From Crocinitomicaceae bacterium (lineage in GTDB: Bacteria; Bacteroidota; Bacteroidia; Flavobacteriales_D; Sanyastnellaceae), in the NCBI GenBank assembly GCA_002722795.1, contig PBMY01000019.1:16396-80395 (forward strand): 64,000 nucleotides of DNA. Reading direction: 5' to 3'. Every line of letters begins with the position of its first letter. Within the stretch, counting starts at the first letter, position 1. The notes beneath the pieces were generated by a model. It was given only the letters and a program-made list of their open reading frames with translations. It was not told the DNA's origin and ran no database searches. Below, in pieces: positions 36,955 to 47,111 of this stretch. A program made the translations under genes and the position numbers.

Positions 36955-38703
36955 TTAGTGTCCAGAGTAAGGAACAGGAGTTCCAACTCTAGTCATTGCA
37001 CATCTAAACCCGATGTCAGCTGACGATTGAGTCTCATCTAAGAAACGACGAGTACCTGGAACAAGCCAATAAGCTCTATCATTCCAACCACCACCTTTGT
37101 ATACTCTAGATTGGTTGTTTACAAGCGAAGATGCGCCGTAATCGTACATCCTATTCATATCTTGCCTTCCTTCGTCACCTTGTCCAAACGCGATCGAGCT
37201 GTTAAAATCACCATCAAGGTAATCGATGTTATTTGCCTCTCGGTAGTTGCTTCTGTTAATATTTTCTTCAACAGTAACGTCTCTGAACTTCATGTCTCCG
37301 GGTACAGCAATAATATTGTCACTCATGCCTTTTCTTAGGTCAGCAGCTACCAAAGCTTCACTTTCTTCGATCATATCCATTGCGTCTGCCATGATAGTTT
37401 GGGCTTCTTCCTCTTGCTTCTTTTTATCAGCTTCTGAAGCTTCTTCAAATTTAACTTCTAATGAGTTCATAAGCTCGTCATCTTCTGGTGTTACGGCTTT
37501 AGACCCAATCTTTCGTCTGTAATCATTAAGAAATGCAGTAGTTCCTGGAATATCATAAACTACGTAATCATATTTATCAGCAGGGTTGCCCTCTGGATTA
37601 TGTACCATTGTTTGGTAGTTGTTACCACGATATGGACGGAATTCTTCAGAGTCTAGAGTAGAAAGTGGACGATATACATCCATAACCCACTCGTTTACGT
37701 TGCCAGCCATATTAAATAGGCCGTAATCATTTGGAGCGTAAGCTCTAACCTGTACAGTGATATCACCGAAGTCATCTAATGCTCCAGCAACACCCATGTA
37801 ATCACCTCTTCCTTTTACGAAGTTTGCGTTAATGTCGCCAAATCCTTTGTCTCTAGTTTTGTCATTACGTATGTAGTGACCATCCCATGGGTAAGTTCTA
37901 CGCTCTTCAATAAGTTCACCGTAGCTGTTACCAATAAGACCTAGAGCAGCATACTCCCACTCAGCTTCTGTTGGAAGTCTGTAATCAGGAAGTAGAACTC
38001 CGTCCTCCATGCGAATATCACGATATCCACTAGAGTTTGGACTATAATCTTTAATTCCTTCAGCATCTCTTTCGCCAACATATTGACGATTTAAGTAAGT
38101 ATCAGTTGTAAAATGCTCTTCATCCATTTGAGATTCTGGGTTGTGAACAAAAAGTCCCTCTTGAACTAGGATGTTTTCATTTACACGATCAGTTCTCCAC
38201 TTACAAAAGTCGGTTGCCTGTCTCCAACTTACTCCAACTACAGGGTAATCTCTGTATGCTGGGTGGCGTAGGTAGTAATCTACCATTGGCTCATTGTAAG
38301 CAAGCTTTTCTCTCCAAGCTAATGTGTCCGGAAGAGCTCTCTCAACGATTTCAGGGAAGCTGTTTCCATAGATTCTGTCTAACCAATTTAGGTATTCAAG
38401 CCAAAACATATTTGTTACCTCAGTTTCATCCATGTAGAATGAACTTACAGTAACTCGTCTTGGAGAGTTGTCCCAATTATTTGTTAGGTCGTCTTCAACC
38501 TGTCCCATTGTGAAAGTACCACCTTCAACGAAGATGAGACCAGGTCCGGTTTGTTGCTCGTAGAAGTTTGCCTTCTCAAATCCTCCGTTTTCAGTTTTGT
38601 TGTACTTCCATCCAGTTGCACCAGAACGTTCTCGGTAACAACCAGTCAAGGCAAACATAATGCCTAGTGAAGCTATTAATGTAATGTGTAGTTTCAATTT
38701 CAT
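36955..38703 (-). CDS. gldJ: T9SS/gliding lipoprotein GldJ (SUMF1/FGE-sulfatase-like fold)
   Basis: Lipobox ALTGC; GGTFTMGQVEDDLTNNWDNSPRRVTVSSFYMDETEVTN; YRLPTEAEWEYAAL; GGGWNDRAYWLVPGTRRFLDE...SSADIGFRCAM; next to porP/porU/porV. Confidence 0.93.
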   Translation of the reverse strand: MKLKLHITLIASLGIMFALTGCYRERSGATGWKYNKTENGGFEKANFYEQQTGPGLIFVEGGTFTMGQVEDDLTNNWDNSPRRVTVSSFYMDETEVTNMFWLEYLNWLDRIYGNSFPEIVERALPDTLAWREKLAYNEPMVDYYLRHPAYRDYPVVGVSWRQATDFCKWRTDRVNENILVQEGLFVHNPESQMDEEHFTTDTYLNRQYVGERDAEGIKDYSPNSSGYRDIRMEDGVLLPDYRLPTEAEWEYAALGLIGNSYGELIEERRTYPWDGHYIRNDKTRDKGFGDINANFVKGRGDYMGVAGALDDFGDITVQVRAYAPNDYGLFNMAGNVNEWVMDVYRPLSTLDSEEFRPYRGNNYQTMVHNPEGNPADKYDYVVYDIPGTTAFLNDYRRKIGSKAVTPEDDELMNSLEVKFEEASEADKKKQEEEAQTIMADAMDMIEESEALVAADLRKGMSDNIIAVPGDMKFRDVTVEENINRSNYREANNIDYLDGDFNSSIAFGQGDEGRQDMNRMYDYGASSLVNNQSRVYKGGGWNDRAYWLVPGTRRFLDETQSSADIGFRCAMTRVGTPVPYSGH

Positions 38704-38749
38704 CGTAATAGGTTTGATGATCTAGTCTAAGATTCTTGCAGTTATATAA

Positions 38750-39769
38750 CTAGAAAGTTGGGCAAGGTATTTTACGGAACTTGCCTTTTTTCGATTTACA
38801 GTCAAATTTCAATGTCATGCTCAACTCGTGAGCACCACCTGTAGCAGGGGTTAATTCAGAGATAGTAATATCGTAGCTGTAACCGAATCTCATAATATCA
38901 GATTCAATTCCAATTACAGCGATAAGAGCATCTCTGTATACAGGTTCTTCAGAGCTAGAGAAGAAAACTCCTCTATACCAAACGCCGCCAAATAAAGGGC
39001 CTTTATTCACGAAAAGACCAGTGTTGAGTTGCTTAAACTCAGCCTGCTTACGAAATAAGAAGTTTGGTGATATTGAGGCTAATACCTCATTCTTTATATT
39101 TTTCTTAATTGGGAACTTACCTCCAGCATGAACGGTTAATTTCATTGGAAGACGGCTAAGTCCTACAACTAGAGATTCGTTTGGCTCGTTTAAGTGATGA
39201 GCAGCAAATCCTAGATGAAGCTTTGGCGTGAAAAGTAAAAGGCCTGCACCGAAATCAACATTTTGAACCTTACCACCTCTAGGAGTATCTTGAGTTTCAT
39301 AGATGAAACCACGACGAGGATCAATCATGTCTCCAAAAGTCAAGTTGCTCCAATCTAGAGCTTTCTGGAAATAGCTTGCCTCAAGCGCTGCTCTCATGCT
39401 AAGCTTTCTAGTTAGACTTTGTTGATATGCATACATTCCGGTAATTCGGGTAGTCTGTAAAGTGCTTTGGCCTGCCTGATCATGTAGAACAGTCAATCCA
39501 AGTCCTCCTTGAATAGAATTCAAGTGCTGATCATAAGAAACAGCGTTAGTTACATAACTTCCGCTCATTGCCGGCCATTGGTTTCTATATGACATCACCA
39601 TTCTAGGGCAACGGTCAGAACCAGCAAAAGCTGGGTTAAGGAATAGTGGATTCGCGTAGTACTGAGTAAACTCAGGGTCTTGTGCTTGCGCTTCATTAGC
39701 TGCGCCAACAACTAGAACGAACGCAAGAAGCGTATAGCGAATTAGGTATTTCAGTTTCATTTTCAACAT
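38750..39769 (-). CDS. PorP/SprF-family type IX secretion outer-membrane protein
   Basis: QDPEFTQYYANPLFLNPAFAGSDRCPRMVMSYRNQWPAM is the PorP/SprF signature; start moved inside the GTG-started ORF (39790). Confidence 0.93.
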   Translation of the reverse strand: MLKMKLKYLIRYTLLAFVLVVGAANEAQAQDPEFTQYYANPLFLNPAFAGSDRCPRMVMSYRNQWPAMSGSYVTNAVSYDQHLNSIQGGLGLTVLHDQAGQSTLQTTRITGMYAYQQSLTRKLSMRAALEASYFQKALDWSNLTFGDMIDPRRGFIYETQDTPRGGKVQNVDFGAGLLLFTPKLHLGFAAHHLNEPNESLVVGLSRLPMKLTVHAGGKFPIKKNIKNEVLASISPNFLFRKQAEFKQLNTGLFVNKGPLFGGVWYRGVFFSSSEEPVYRDALIAVIGIESDIMRFGYSYDITISELTPATGGAHELSMTLKFDCKSKKGKFRKIPCPTF

Positions 39770-39906
39770 AGAGGTTCCCATTGAACTCACAAGTATACGA
39801 AATTTACAACATTTATTTTGGGTGGGTCTTAAAGCGTAGCTTTAACAATAACACCGTACAAATGACGTTTATTCCTTGATTCTTGCCGAAATTTGACAAA
39901 TAACTA

Positions 39907-42900
39907 ATGAGCGTCGACGCAAAAAATAAAAGGATATGCACACTCTCTCGTGTGTTTAAGGTTTTTACCGTGACTTTTTTGTGTATGTACACTAGTGAAA
40001 GTCAGATTTTTGCGCAAGTCGATGAAGTTTCTGAAGCTCAAGTAATAGAAGCACATTGGGAATTAACGGAGACGACAGAAATTCTCGACGAATTGTCTCC
40101 AACAGTCATTGCCGAGTTCCAAATTGATAGTCGTTGGAGTGGCGTAGAAGTCTTAGATGAAACTTTATTATGGGAGAATTTCACTCAAGAATCGAATGAA
40201 TTTGACCAAAATATAGGTAAGTTTTTTACTGTTAATCGCCCTGAATGGCGTGTAGTTAGAGGCGATAATTCAAATAGTTACTTAGCTCAGGTAAGATTAC
40301 CTGCATTTCGCATTGAAAATGGCCAAACTCAAAGACTTGCTTCATGGTCTGGAGTAATTGCATCATCCCCCGCATTATACAATAGAATCCAAAGGGATTG
40401 GCCCGAAAATTCAGTTCTTTCCACAGGAAGTTGGATAAAATTTGCCACTACAAAAGAGGGTATTCACAGAATCGAATATTCGGATTTAACTGCATCAGGA
40501 TTAGATCCTGATTCACTTAATTTCAATAAGATTCAGCTATATGGTGGCGGAGGACAACAGCTTCCATTTTTAAACGATACTGAGCGTCCACTCGATCTTC
40601 CGCTGATTCCCATTAAAACAAATGGAGAGGCTGATGGAGCTTTTAATCAGGGTGACGCAATATTCTTTCATGCTTCAGGTGTGAATACTTGGGAATATGA
40701 TGAGGGCGATGATATGTGGAAACATAACCTACACGCTTGGTCTGATACTGCGTTTTACTTCATGCGACTTGATGGGGAATCAAACCTCGAAGGGAGCCGA
40801 ATTTTAGCCGCAGACGAAATTATGAGCCCGGCTACTGAAACTTATACCAAGCACCTTGCTAGGAGGTTTCACGAAGTGGAATTGACAAATTTGGCGCATT
40901 CCGGAAGGGAATTCTATAATGAGCACTTTACATATTTGGGGTCCCAAGTGTTTAGCATAAATTTCGATATTCCGAATCTCACAGGTGATACTGGTCATGT
41001 TAGTTCTAGGATAGCGGGCCGAACTTTAGGGACAACGAGTGATTATACCATGAGTTGTGTAGGTGAGCAGTACACCACTTCGGATGTTAGCCTTACTGAG
41101 AATAGTCTTCTTATAGCCCAAAAGAGGAACTTAAATATTTCAGCACCACTTAACGGGGATGGTGTAATCGTAGAGATGTCTTATTCACCAGGCAATAGCG
41201 AGGCCGAGGGGTGGATTGATTATGTCAGGGTGCAGGCTTGGCAGCATTTAATATTTTACGGAGGACAGTTTCATGTGAATGGGACTCATTATACTGAAGA
41301 GGAAGAAATAGTGGAATACCTTCTTGAGGATGCCCAAACCGTAGATGAAGTTTGGGATATCACTAATCATTTGGAACCTAAAATTTGCGAAGTCGAAGGA
41401 CTAGGAACAAACCAAATCAGCTGGAAATCAGATAAGGATACGACTAGAAGATTTGTGTCATTCCGTTACAGTTCGTCACACCAAGTTGAACCATTGGGTG
41501 TTGTTGCTAATTCTAATTTGCATTCACTTCAGGATATAGATTTGGTGATTTTAACCTCTCCAATTTTGGATTCGGCTGCATACCGATTAGCGACTCTTCA
41601 TGCCAATGAGGGTATGAGAGTTGCCGTTGTAAATCAACGTGAGTTGTGGAATAGTTTTTCTTCTGGTTCGCCCGACCCTACAGCTCTTAAGATGTTAATG
41701 ATGATGTTGAAGGATAAGGCTGAAGACCCAGTAAATGAGCCCAAACATCTTCTTCTCATGGGCGATGGAACTTATTTAAATAGGAATCTTAATCCTGACG
41801 GGATTAACCTACTGACATTCCAAAGCGAGAACTCAGAAAGCACAGTGAGTAGCTATGTGACGGACGATTATTTTGGGATTCTAGAGGATGGGTTTGGTGA
41901 GGCCCCTGGGGATAAGCTAGCTATCGGAGTCGGGAGAATTCCCGCTTCGAGCTTAGGTGATGCACTTGGAATGGTGGCAAAGATTGAGACTTATTTGGGT
42001 GAGCCTATCGATACTGTGGGTGTTGGGAGTTGCTCGGGAGATGAAGCCTCGTCTACTTTTGGGGCGTGGAGAAATAAAATTTTGTTTGTGACGGATGATC
42101 AGGATGGGAATAATAATGATGGGTGGCGTCATATGTCCGATAGCGAGGTACATTCGGATCACGTTTCCGAGAATTACAATGATTACGATGTGATTAAGAT
42201 TTATCCTGATTCTTATGTACAGGAGGCCACGCCTGGGGGTGAGAGATATGATGAGGCAGAGGCTGAAATTCAGCGGAAAGTTGAGGAGGGGGCTTTGATT
42301 GTGGATTATATAGGTCATGGAGGTGCTAGGGGATGGGCGCACGAAAGAATTTTGAATACGACAACTATTAGGGAGTGGACAAACAAGAATAGGTTGCCAG
42401 TATTTATGACAGCTACATGTGAGTTGTCGAGGTATGACGATCCAGATGTGGAGTCAGCAGGAGAGATGTTGATATTCAATCCTGACGGAGGAGCTGTAGG
42501 GACATTAACTACTACGAGGACTGTATTTAGTGGAGGCAACCAAGAGTTGAACACAGCATTTTTCCAAACTGTTTTAAATGAGGATGCTGGTACAGGCCAA
42601 ATGCGTTGCCTAGGTGATATCTGTAAAGACACAAAAAACAGCAACATCGTCACTAGTACAGTAAACATGAGGAATTTCTCTCTTTTAGGTGATCCTGCAA
42701 TGATGCTAGCTTATCCTGCTGAAAATATTTATATAACTGAAATTCCGGATACTATTAAGAGTTTGGACTTAGTTACAATAAGTGGATACGTAGGAAATGC
42801 TGAGGGGGATACTTTGACGGATTTTAATGGTAGAATCTATCCAACGGTTTTTGACAAACGCTCTTATTTAAACACTTTAGATAATGATCAAGTTGCCGGT

Positions 42901-43779
42901 GCATTTGCCTACAGCATGTTCAGAAATGTTATATATAAAGGACTTGCGAGTGTGGAGGGCGGCACATTTACATTTCAATTTGTTGTGCCAAGAGATATTG
43001 ATTATACATTTGGTAAAGGAAGAGTGAGCTGCTACGCTCTTAGTGGTGATAGAGATGCCCATGGAGCTACAGAAGACTTTGTTATAGGCGGAACTTCAGA
43101 TTCCATTATAATAGATAATGAGGGTCCTCAGGTTCAACTTTATATGAACGACAGCTTATTTATAAGCGGAGGAATCACTTCTGATGATCCCTGGCTTTAC
43201 GCTAAAGTATACGATGAAAGTGGCATAAATACGGTCGGAAATGGAATAGGCCACGATCTGAAAGCAGTTCTTGATGGCGAATATGACAATCCATTTATTC
43301 TAAATTCCTACTTTGCTGCAGACTTAGATACATACAAAAGTGGTACTGTCAGGTTTCCATTTAGAGACTTGGAAGAGGGTGTACATCACTTGGAATTAAA
43401 GGTTTGGGATGTCCAAAACAATAGCGCAACAGCTACAACAGAGTTTATAGTTGTAAATTCTCTAGATGTTGCATTAAACACAGTGTATGCTTACCCAAAT
43501 CCTGCATATTATGAGACTACTTTCCGCTTTTCGCACAATCAAGAATGCAACGCTGTAACAGCTAAACTTGAGATTTACGATAGCAGTGGACGATATGTAA
43601 GAGGTTATGAAACTGACTTGCACGCTCAAGGATCTACCACAGACCTATTGAAGTGGGATCTGACAAATGATGGTGGAGCAAAGGTGGAACAAGGTATTTA
43701 CCTTTTTAAAATAGAATTAATAGCGATAAATGGCGCTTCCGCACAATATGGAAGTAAACTTGTCGTTGTAGGGCCGTAA
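39907..43779 (+). CDS. porU: Type IX secretion system sortase PorU
   Basis: 1290 aa; gingipain-like peptidase region; catalytic context VDYIGHGGARGWAHE and FMTATCELSRYDD; C-terminal Por-sorting-like domain VYAYPNPAYYETTFRF. Confidence 0.93.
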   Translation: MSVDAKNKRICTLSRVFKVFTVTFLCMYTSESQIFAQVDEVSEAQVIEAHWELTETTEILDELSPTVIAEFQIDSRWSGVEVLDETLLWENFTQESNEFDQNIGKFFTVNRPEWRVVRGDNSNSYLAQVRLPAFRIENGQTQRLASWSGVIASSPALYNRIQRDWPENSVLSTGSWIKFATTKEGIHRIEYSDLTASGLDPDSLNFNKIQLYGGGGQQLPFLNDTERPLDLPLIPIKTNGEADGAFNQGDAIFFHASGVNTWEYDEGDDMWKHNLHAWSDTAFYFMRLDGESNLEGSRILAADEIMSPATETYTKHLARRFHEVELTNLAHSGREFYNEHFTYLGSQVFSINFDIPNLTGDTGHVSSRIAGRTLGTTSDYTMSCVGEQYTTSDVSLTENSLLIAQKRNLNISAPLNGDGVIVEMSYSPGNSEAEGWIDYVRVQAWQHLIFYGGQFHVNGTHYTEEEEIVEYLLEDAQTVDEVWDITNHLEPKICEVEGLGTNQISWKSDKDTTRRFVSFRYSSSHQVEPLGVVANSNLHSLQDIDLVILTSPILDSAAYRLATLHANEGMRVAVVNQRELWNSFSSGSPDPTALKMLMMMLKDKAEDPVNEPKHLLLMGDGTYLNRNLNPDGINLLTFQSENSESTVSSYVTDDYFGILEDGFGEAPGDKLAIGVGRIPASSLGDALGMVAKIETYLGEPIDTVGVGSCSGDEASSTFGAWRNKILFVTDDQDGNNNDGWRHMSDSEVHSDHVSENYNDYDVIKIYPDSYVQEATPGGERYDEAEAEIQRKVEEGALIVDYIGHGGARGWAHERILNTTTIREWTNKNRLPVFMTATCELSRYDDPDVESAGEMLIFNPDGGAVGTLTTTRTVFSGGNQELNTAFFQTVLNEDAGTGQMRCLGDICKDTKNSNIVTSTVNMRNFSLLGDPAMMLAYPAENIYITEIPDTIKSLDLVTISGYVGNAEGDTLTDFNGRIYPTVFDKRSYLNTLDNDQVAGAFAYSMFRNVIYKGLASVEGGTFTFQFVVPRDIDYTFGKGRVSCYALSGDRDAHGATEDFVIGGTSDSIIIDNEGPQVQLYMNDSLFISGGITSDDPWLYAKVYDESGINTVGNGIGHDLKAVLDGEYDNPFILNSYFAADLDTYKSGTVRFPFRDLEEGVHHLELKVWDVQNNSATATTEFIVVNSLDVALNTVYAYPNPAYYETTFRFSHNQECNAVTAKLEIYDSSGRYVRGYETDLHAQGSTTDLLKWDLTNDGGAKVEQGIYLFKIELIAINGASAQYGSKLVVVGP

Positions 43780-43792
43780 TCCTAGATTACAT

Positions 43793-45115
43793 TTGCAATT
43801 CCTAATGAAAAAAAAGCATTTATTATTTTCTAGTGCTATAGCAGTTGTTCTTGCTATTCTTCCTAATAGGTATCAATGTCAAATTGATCCCGACGAAGAT
43901 CCAACGCAGTTTTTTCAACTTAATACGATTACTACAGCTGTCCCTTTTTTGATGATTGGTCCAGACTCTAGATCAGGTGCACTCGGTGATGCAGGTGTGG
44001 CACTTTCTCCTGATGCAAATAGTTTGCATTGGAATCCTGCCAAAATGGCTTTCTCAGATAGCGAATTAGACGTGAGCCTTTGTTACACACCTTGGTTAAG
44101 GGCGTTGGTTGATGATATGAATTTGGCCTATTTGAGTGGAGTAAATAAACTAAATCGTAAGCAGGCATTAGGTTATGCACTTAGATATTTCAGCTTAGGT
44201 AACATCACATTTACTGATGAACAGGGCCAAACAATTAGAGACTTCCAGCCAGCCGAATTCAGTCTTGACGTAGGATTTTCCCAAAAGTTTTCTGACAAGT
44301 TCAGCGGCGGTGTTACAGGAAGGTTCATCCATTCTAACTTAACAGGTGGAGTTACAGTTGTTGGTGCTGAATCAAAACCGGGAATATCAGTAGCAGCAGA
44401 TTTGGGTTTGTTCTACACTAATAAACGCGCTAATTGGTTTGGGGGTAAGGGCATGTTCAATTGGGGGATGAATATTTCAAATATCGGATCTAAGATGAGC
44501 TACACTGCAACTGCAGCAAGAGACTTTATTCCCGGAAATCTTAGATTAGGTGCTGCATATAAAATGCAGATTGACGATTACAATGCTCTGACATTCACAT
44601 TCGATTTAAACAAGTTACTTGTTCCAACTCAGCCTATTTATCACGAGTATGATATTAGTACTATTGTCAGTGGATTCGATCCCAACGTTGGCGTTGCTAC
44701 AGGTATAGTTCAATCATTCTACGATGCTCCAGGTGTAGTGACATTTACTGATTCAATAAACCTTCAGCCCGTTGGACCAGAAGGAGCTATGGTTGATGTT
44801 TACCACGACCCAAGCGAGTACACTGTTGAACAAGGATCTGTATTTAGAGAGGAGCTCAGAGAAATCAATATTGGTGGAGGGCTTGAATATGGCTTTATGG
44901 ATGTTTTTTCCTTTAGAACGGGATACTTCTTTGAGCACTACTCAAAAGGAAATAGACAGTTTATTGCAATGGGTGCTGGTCTGAAGTACACGGTATTCAA
45001 TATTGACCTTAGTTACATAATCAGTACTACTCAGCAAAACCCTCTTGCTAATACACTTAGGTTTACTCTGTCACTTCAGTTTTCAGATTTAGAAGAGTTC
45101 CTCAAAGAGGATTAA
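43793..45115 (+). CDS. porV: Type IX secretion outer-membrane protein PorV
   Basis: FLMIGPDSRSGALGDAGVALSPDANSLHWNPAKMAF; directly after porU. Confidence 0.95.
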   Translation: MQFLMKKKHLLFSSAIAVVLAILPNRYQCQIDPDEDPTQFFQLNTITTAVPFLMIGPDSRSGALGDAGVALSPDANSLHWNPAKMAFSDSELDVSLCYTPWLRALVDDMNLAYLSGVNKLNRKQALGYALRYFSLGNITFTDEQGQTIRDFQPAEFSLDVGFSQKFSDKFSGGVTGRFIHSNLTGGVTVVGAESKPGISVAADLGLFYTNKRANWFGGKGMFNWGMNISNIGSKMSYTATAARDFIPGNLRLGAAYKMQIDDYNALTFTFDLNKLLVPTQPIYHEYDISTIVSGFDPNVGVATGIVQSFYDAPGVVTFTDSINLQPVGPEGAMVDVYHDPSEYTVEQGSVFREELREINIGGGLEYGFMDVFSFRTGYFFEHYSKGNRQFIAMGAGLKYTVFNIDLSYIISTTQQNPLANTLRFTLSLQFSDLEEFLKED

Positions 45116-45121
45116 AACCAA

Positions 45122-45601
45122 ATGGATTTCAGAATCGGATATGGCTACGACGTTCATCGCCTCTCGGAAGGTGAAGAGCTGTGGATTGGTGGAATCCTTG
45201 TTCCAGGGGAATTTGGCGCCGTAGGACACAGCGATGCTGACGTGCTACTTCATGTTATTTGCGATGCAATGTTGGGTGCACTAGCTCTTGGTGATCTAGG
45301 GAAACACTTTCCGGATACAGATCCAGCATACAAAGGCATAGATTCAAAAAAGCTACTAGCTCACACAATGGAATTAGTTCGCGAAAAAGGTTGGACTGTT
45401 GGTAATATTGACACTACAGTTTGTCTTCAAGCTCCTAAGCTCGCACCTTATATTTCTAAAATGCGTTTAGCAATTTCAGAGGTACTTGATTGTCACCTAG
45501 ATAGGATTAGCGTAAAGGCTACAACTACCGAAAATATTGGGTTTATTGGTACTGGCGAGGGTATCAGCGCTCACGCAGTTGCGTTGCTTAAGAAGGGTTA
45601 G
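45122..45601 (+). CDS. ispF: 2-C-methyl-D-erythritol 2,4-cyclodiphosphate synthase
   Basis: RIGYGYDVHRLSEGEELWIGGILVPGEFGAVGHSDADVLLHVICDAMLGALALGDLGKHFPD. Confidence 0.98.
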   Translation: MDFRIGYGYDVHRLSEGEELWIGGILVPGEFGAVGHSDADVLLHVICDAMLGALALGDLGKHFPDTDPAYKGIDSKKLLAHTMELVREKGWTVGNIDTTVCLQAPKLAPYISKMRLAISEVLDCHLDRISVKATTTENIGFIGTGEGISAHAVALLKKG

Positions 45602-46239
45602 CCCTCCTCGTCCTCGAAGAAAAATATTCTGATTTGTGCTGTGTCTCTCAAGAAATCAAGCTTTCTTATCTCAACACGAGTTATGTTTAGACCTGTTCTT
45701 TCTTTTAGGTCAGCTAGAAGTTCTTCCCTTTTCTCAGGAACTATAAGTTCGATTTTCTCGTAAATAATTGTTTTGCGACTCTCGTGTTTAAGAAGCCAAA
45801 TTTTCTCTAAACCATAAGTAATAGCAATAATTAGTATGTTGGTGAACAACAACTCAGCGTGGCTAATTTTCTTATTTGCTAAGGCGTTTATCACTGAAAC
45901 ACCAATAACGATAAACAAGTACGTCATCTCCTTGATAGGAATAGGATCAGTACGATAGCGGATTATTCCAAATATGGCAAAAAGTCCCAGAGCAAATCCA
46001 AGCTCAAGTTTTACGTTTTCAAGTAGAAAACACAGGCAGAATACGGTTACACTTATGAGCAAGTATGTAAACAAGTAATCCTTGTTCTTAGTTGCTGGGT
46101 AGTATAAATAGCGAACGATGTAGCCGATCACTAAAAAGTTGAAAACGGCCTTTATTAAGAGCTCAAAGAAATCCTTTTTGTCTATAAGGTCAGCACCAAA
46201 GATTTCTAAATCAGTTAGCAATAACAGTAGTTCGTTCAT
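45598..46239 (-). CDS. DUF4956-family membrane protein
   Basis: 213 aa; GFALGLFAIFGIIRYRTDPIPIKEMTYLF. Confidence 0.85.
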   Translation of the reverse strand: MNELLLLLTDLEIFGADLIDKKDFFELLIKAVFNFLVIGYIVRYLYYPATKNKDYLFTYLLISVTVFCLCFLLENVKLELGFALGLFAIFGIIRYRTDPIPIKEMTYLFIVIGVSVINALANKKISHAELLFTNILIIAITYGLEKIWLLKHESRKTIIYEKIELIVPEKREELLADLKERTGLNITRVEIRKLDFLRDTAQIRIFFFEDEEG

Positions 46240-46988
46240 GTTGAATGGAGTTTGTCTAAATGTAAAAACTTTCTCTTGAAATTGTTTCTCTTCAATTGAG
46301 GAAATAAACTAGCAGTTGCCATGCAATACTTGCTTATTCTAAAAGGGTGAACACGCTCTTTTTTTATGATTCTGATAAAATCAGATGATAAATTTCTTTT
46401 GGCCTGCTTTACCTCTGCAATGACCATATCACCAAGATTTTTTTTGCTTGATTGAGTATCCTCAAACCTAAAATTCACATCTATTGTTAGTCTCTCTTTT
46501 CTTCTTTTATGAACAAAAGTGATTCTGTTGAATTTGTTCCAATGTTGTGGTTTTAGAGCTAATTCAGACCCAACCACTTTGCTGACAAAATCTTTATTTG
46601 TTCCATCAAGAGTTATAGAAATCCCGTTCACTTTAATTCTCTTTTTTACGGTCTTTCCCTTGTTGTTTTTGCGTTTCACTTCAAGAAATGACAAGCCTGA
46701 ATCAATGTACTCTCTGAATCTGACCTTATTTCTATTTGTTTTGCCGTTGTGATGTTGGTGGTAAAATAGAAAATCTTCAGTGTCAAAATACAACGAGCGA
46801 TATGCGTTTAATCTCACCCCGTTTATGTCTAAAACACGGTAGTGCTCAATTAATTTGGGTATGATTTTATGTAGTGTAGATATAGGAAAGACAAACTTTG
46901 TGTCTGTTCTTTTCATCAACTTTACCGCATTCATTTCGGATAATGAAATAGGGTCAAAACTCGATATTTTTTGGTCTAAAGAATCCAA
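46236..46988 (-). CDS. VTC-domain polyphosphate polymerase-like protein
   Basis: CYTH/VTC tunnel motifs KLMKRTDTKFVFP, RSLYFDTEDF, KVRFREYIDSGLSFLEVKRK, VIAEVKQ, ISKYCMATA; ATGA overlap with the DUF4956 gene. Confidence 0.85.
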   Translation of the reverse strand: MDSLDQKISSFDPISLSEMNAVKLMKRTDTKFVFPISTLHKIIPKLIEHYRVLDINGVRLNAYRSLYFDTEDFLFYHQHHNGKTNRNKVRFREYIDSGLSFLEVKRKNNKGKTVKKRIKVNGISITLDGTNKDFVSKVVGSELALKPQHWNKFNRITFVHKRRKERLTIDVNFRFEDTQSSKKNLGDMVIAEVKQAKRNLSSDFIRIIKKERVHPFRISKYCMATASLFPQLKRNNFKRKFLHLDKLHST

Positions 46989-47063
46989 TTACCAAATGAG
47001 CTATGATTATCAAAACCAGCTATCAAAAATTAACTAGTAAAATCTTGCACACAGGTAAAGTTA

Positions 47064-47090
47064 CAAAGTTGCACTTTGAATATATCTTTG
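47064..47090 (+). promoter_or_regulatory. Inverted repeat CAAAGT-TGC-ACTTTG followed by candidate -7 element TATCTTTG (47083-47090), upstream of pdhA
   Basis: Read directly; -7 lies 21 nt before ATG 47112. Confidence 0.5.
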
Positions 47091-47111
47091 CCCTCACCAT
47101 AAACTATATCT

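Noticed and set aside
41953-42668. Antisense ORFs of 129 aa and 117 aa opposite porU
   Set aside because: Coincide with the G-rich codon patch, which removes stop codons on the opposite strand; no protein family signal.
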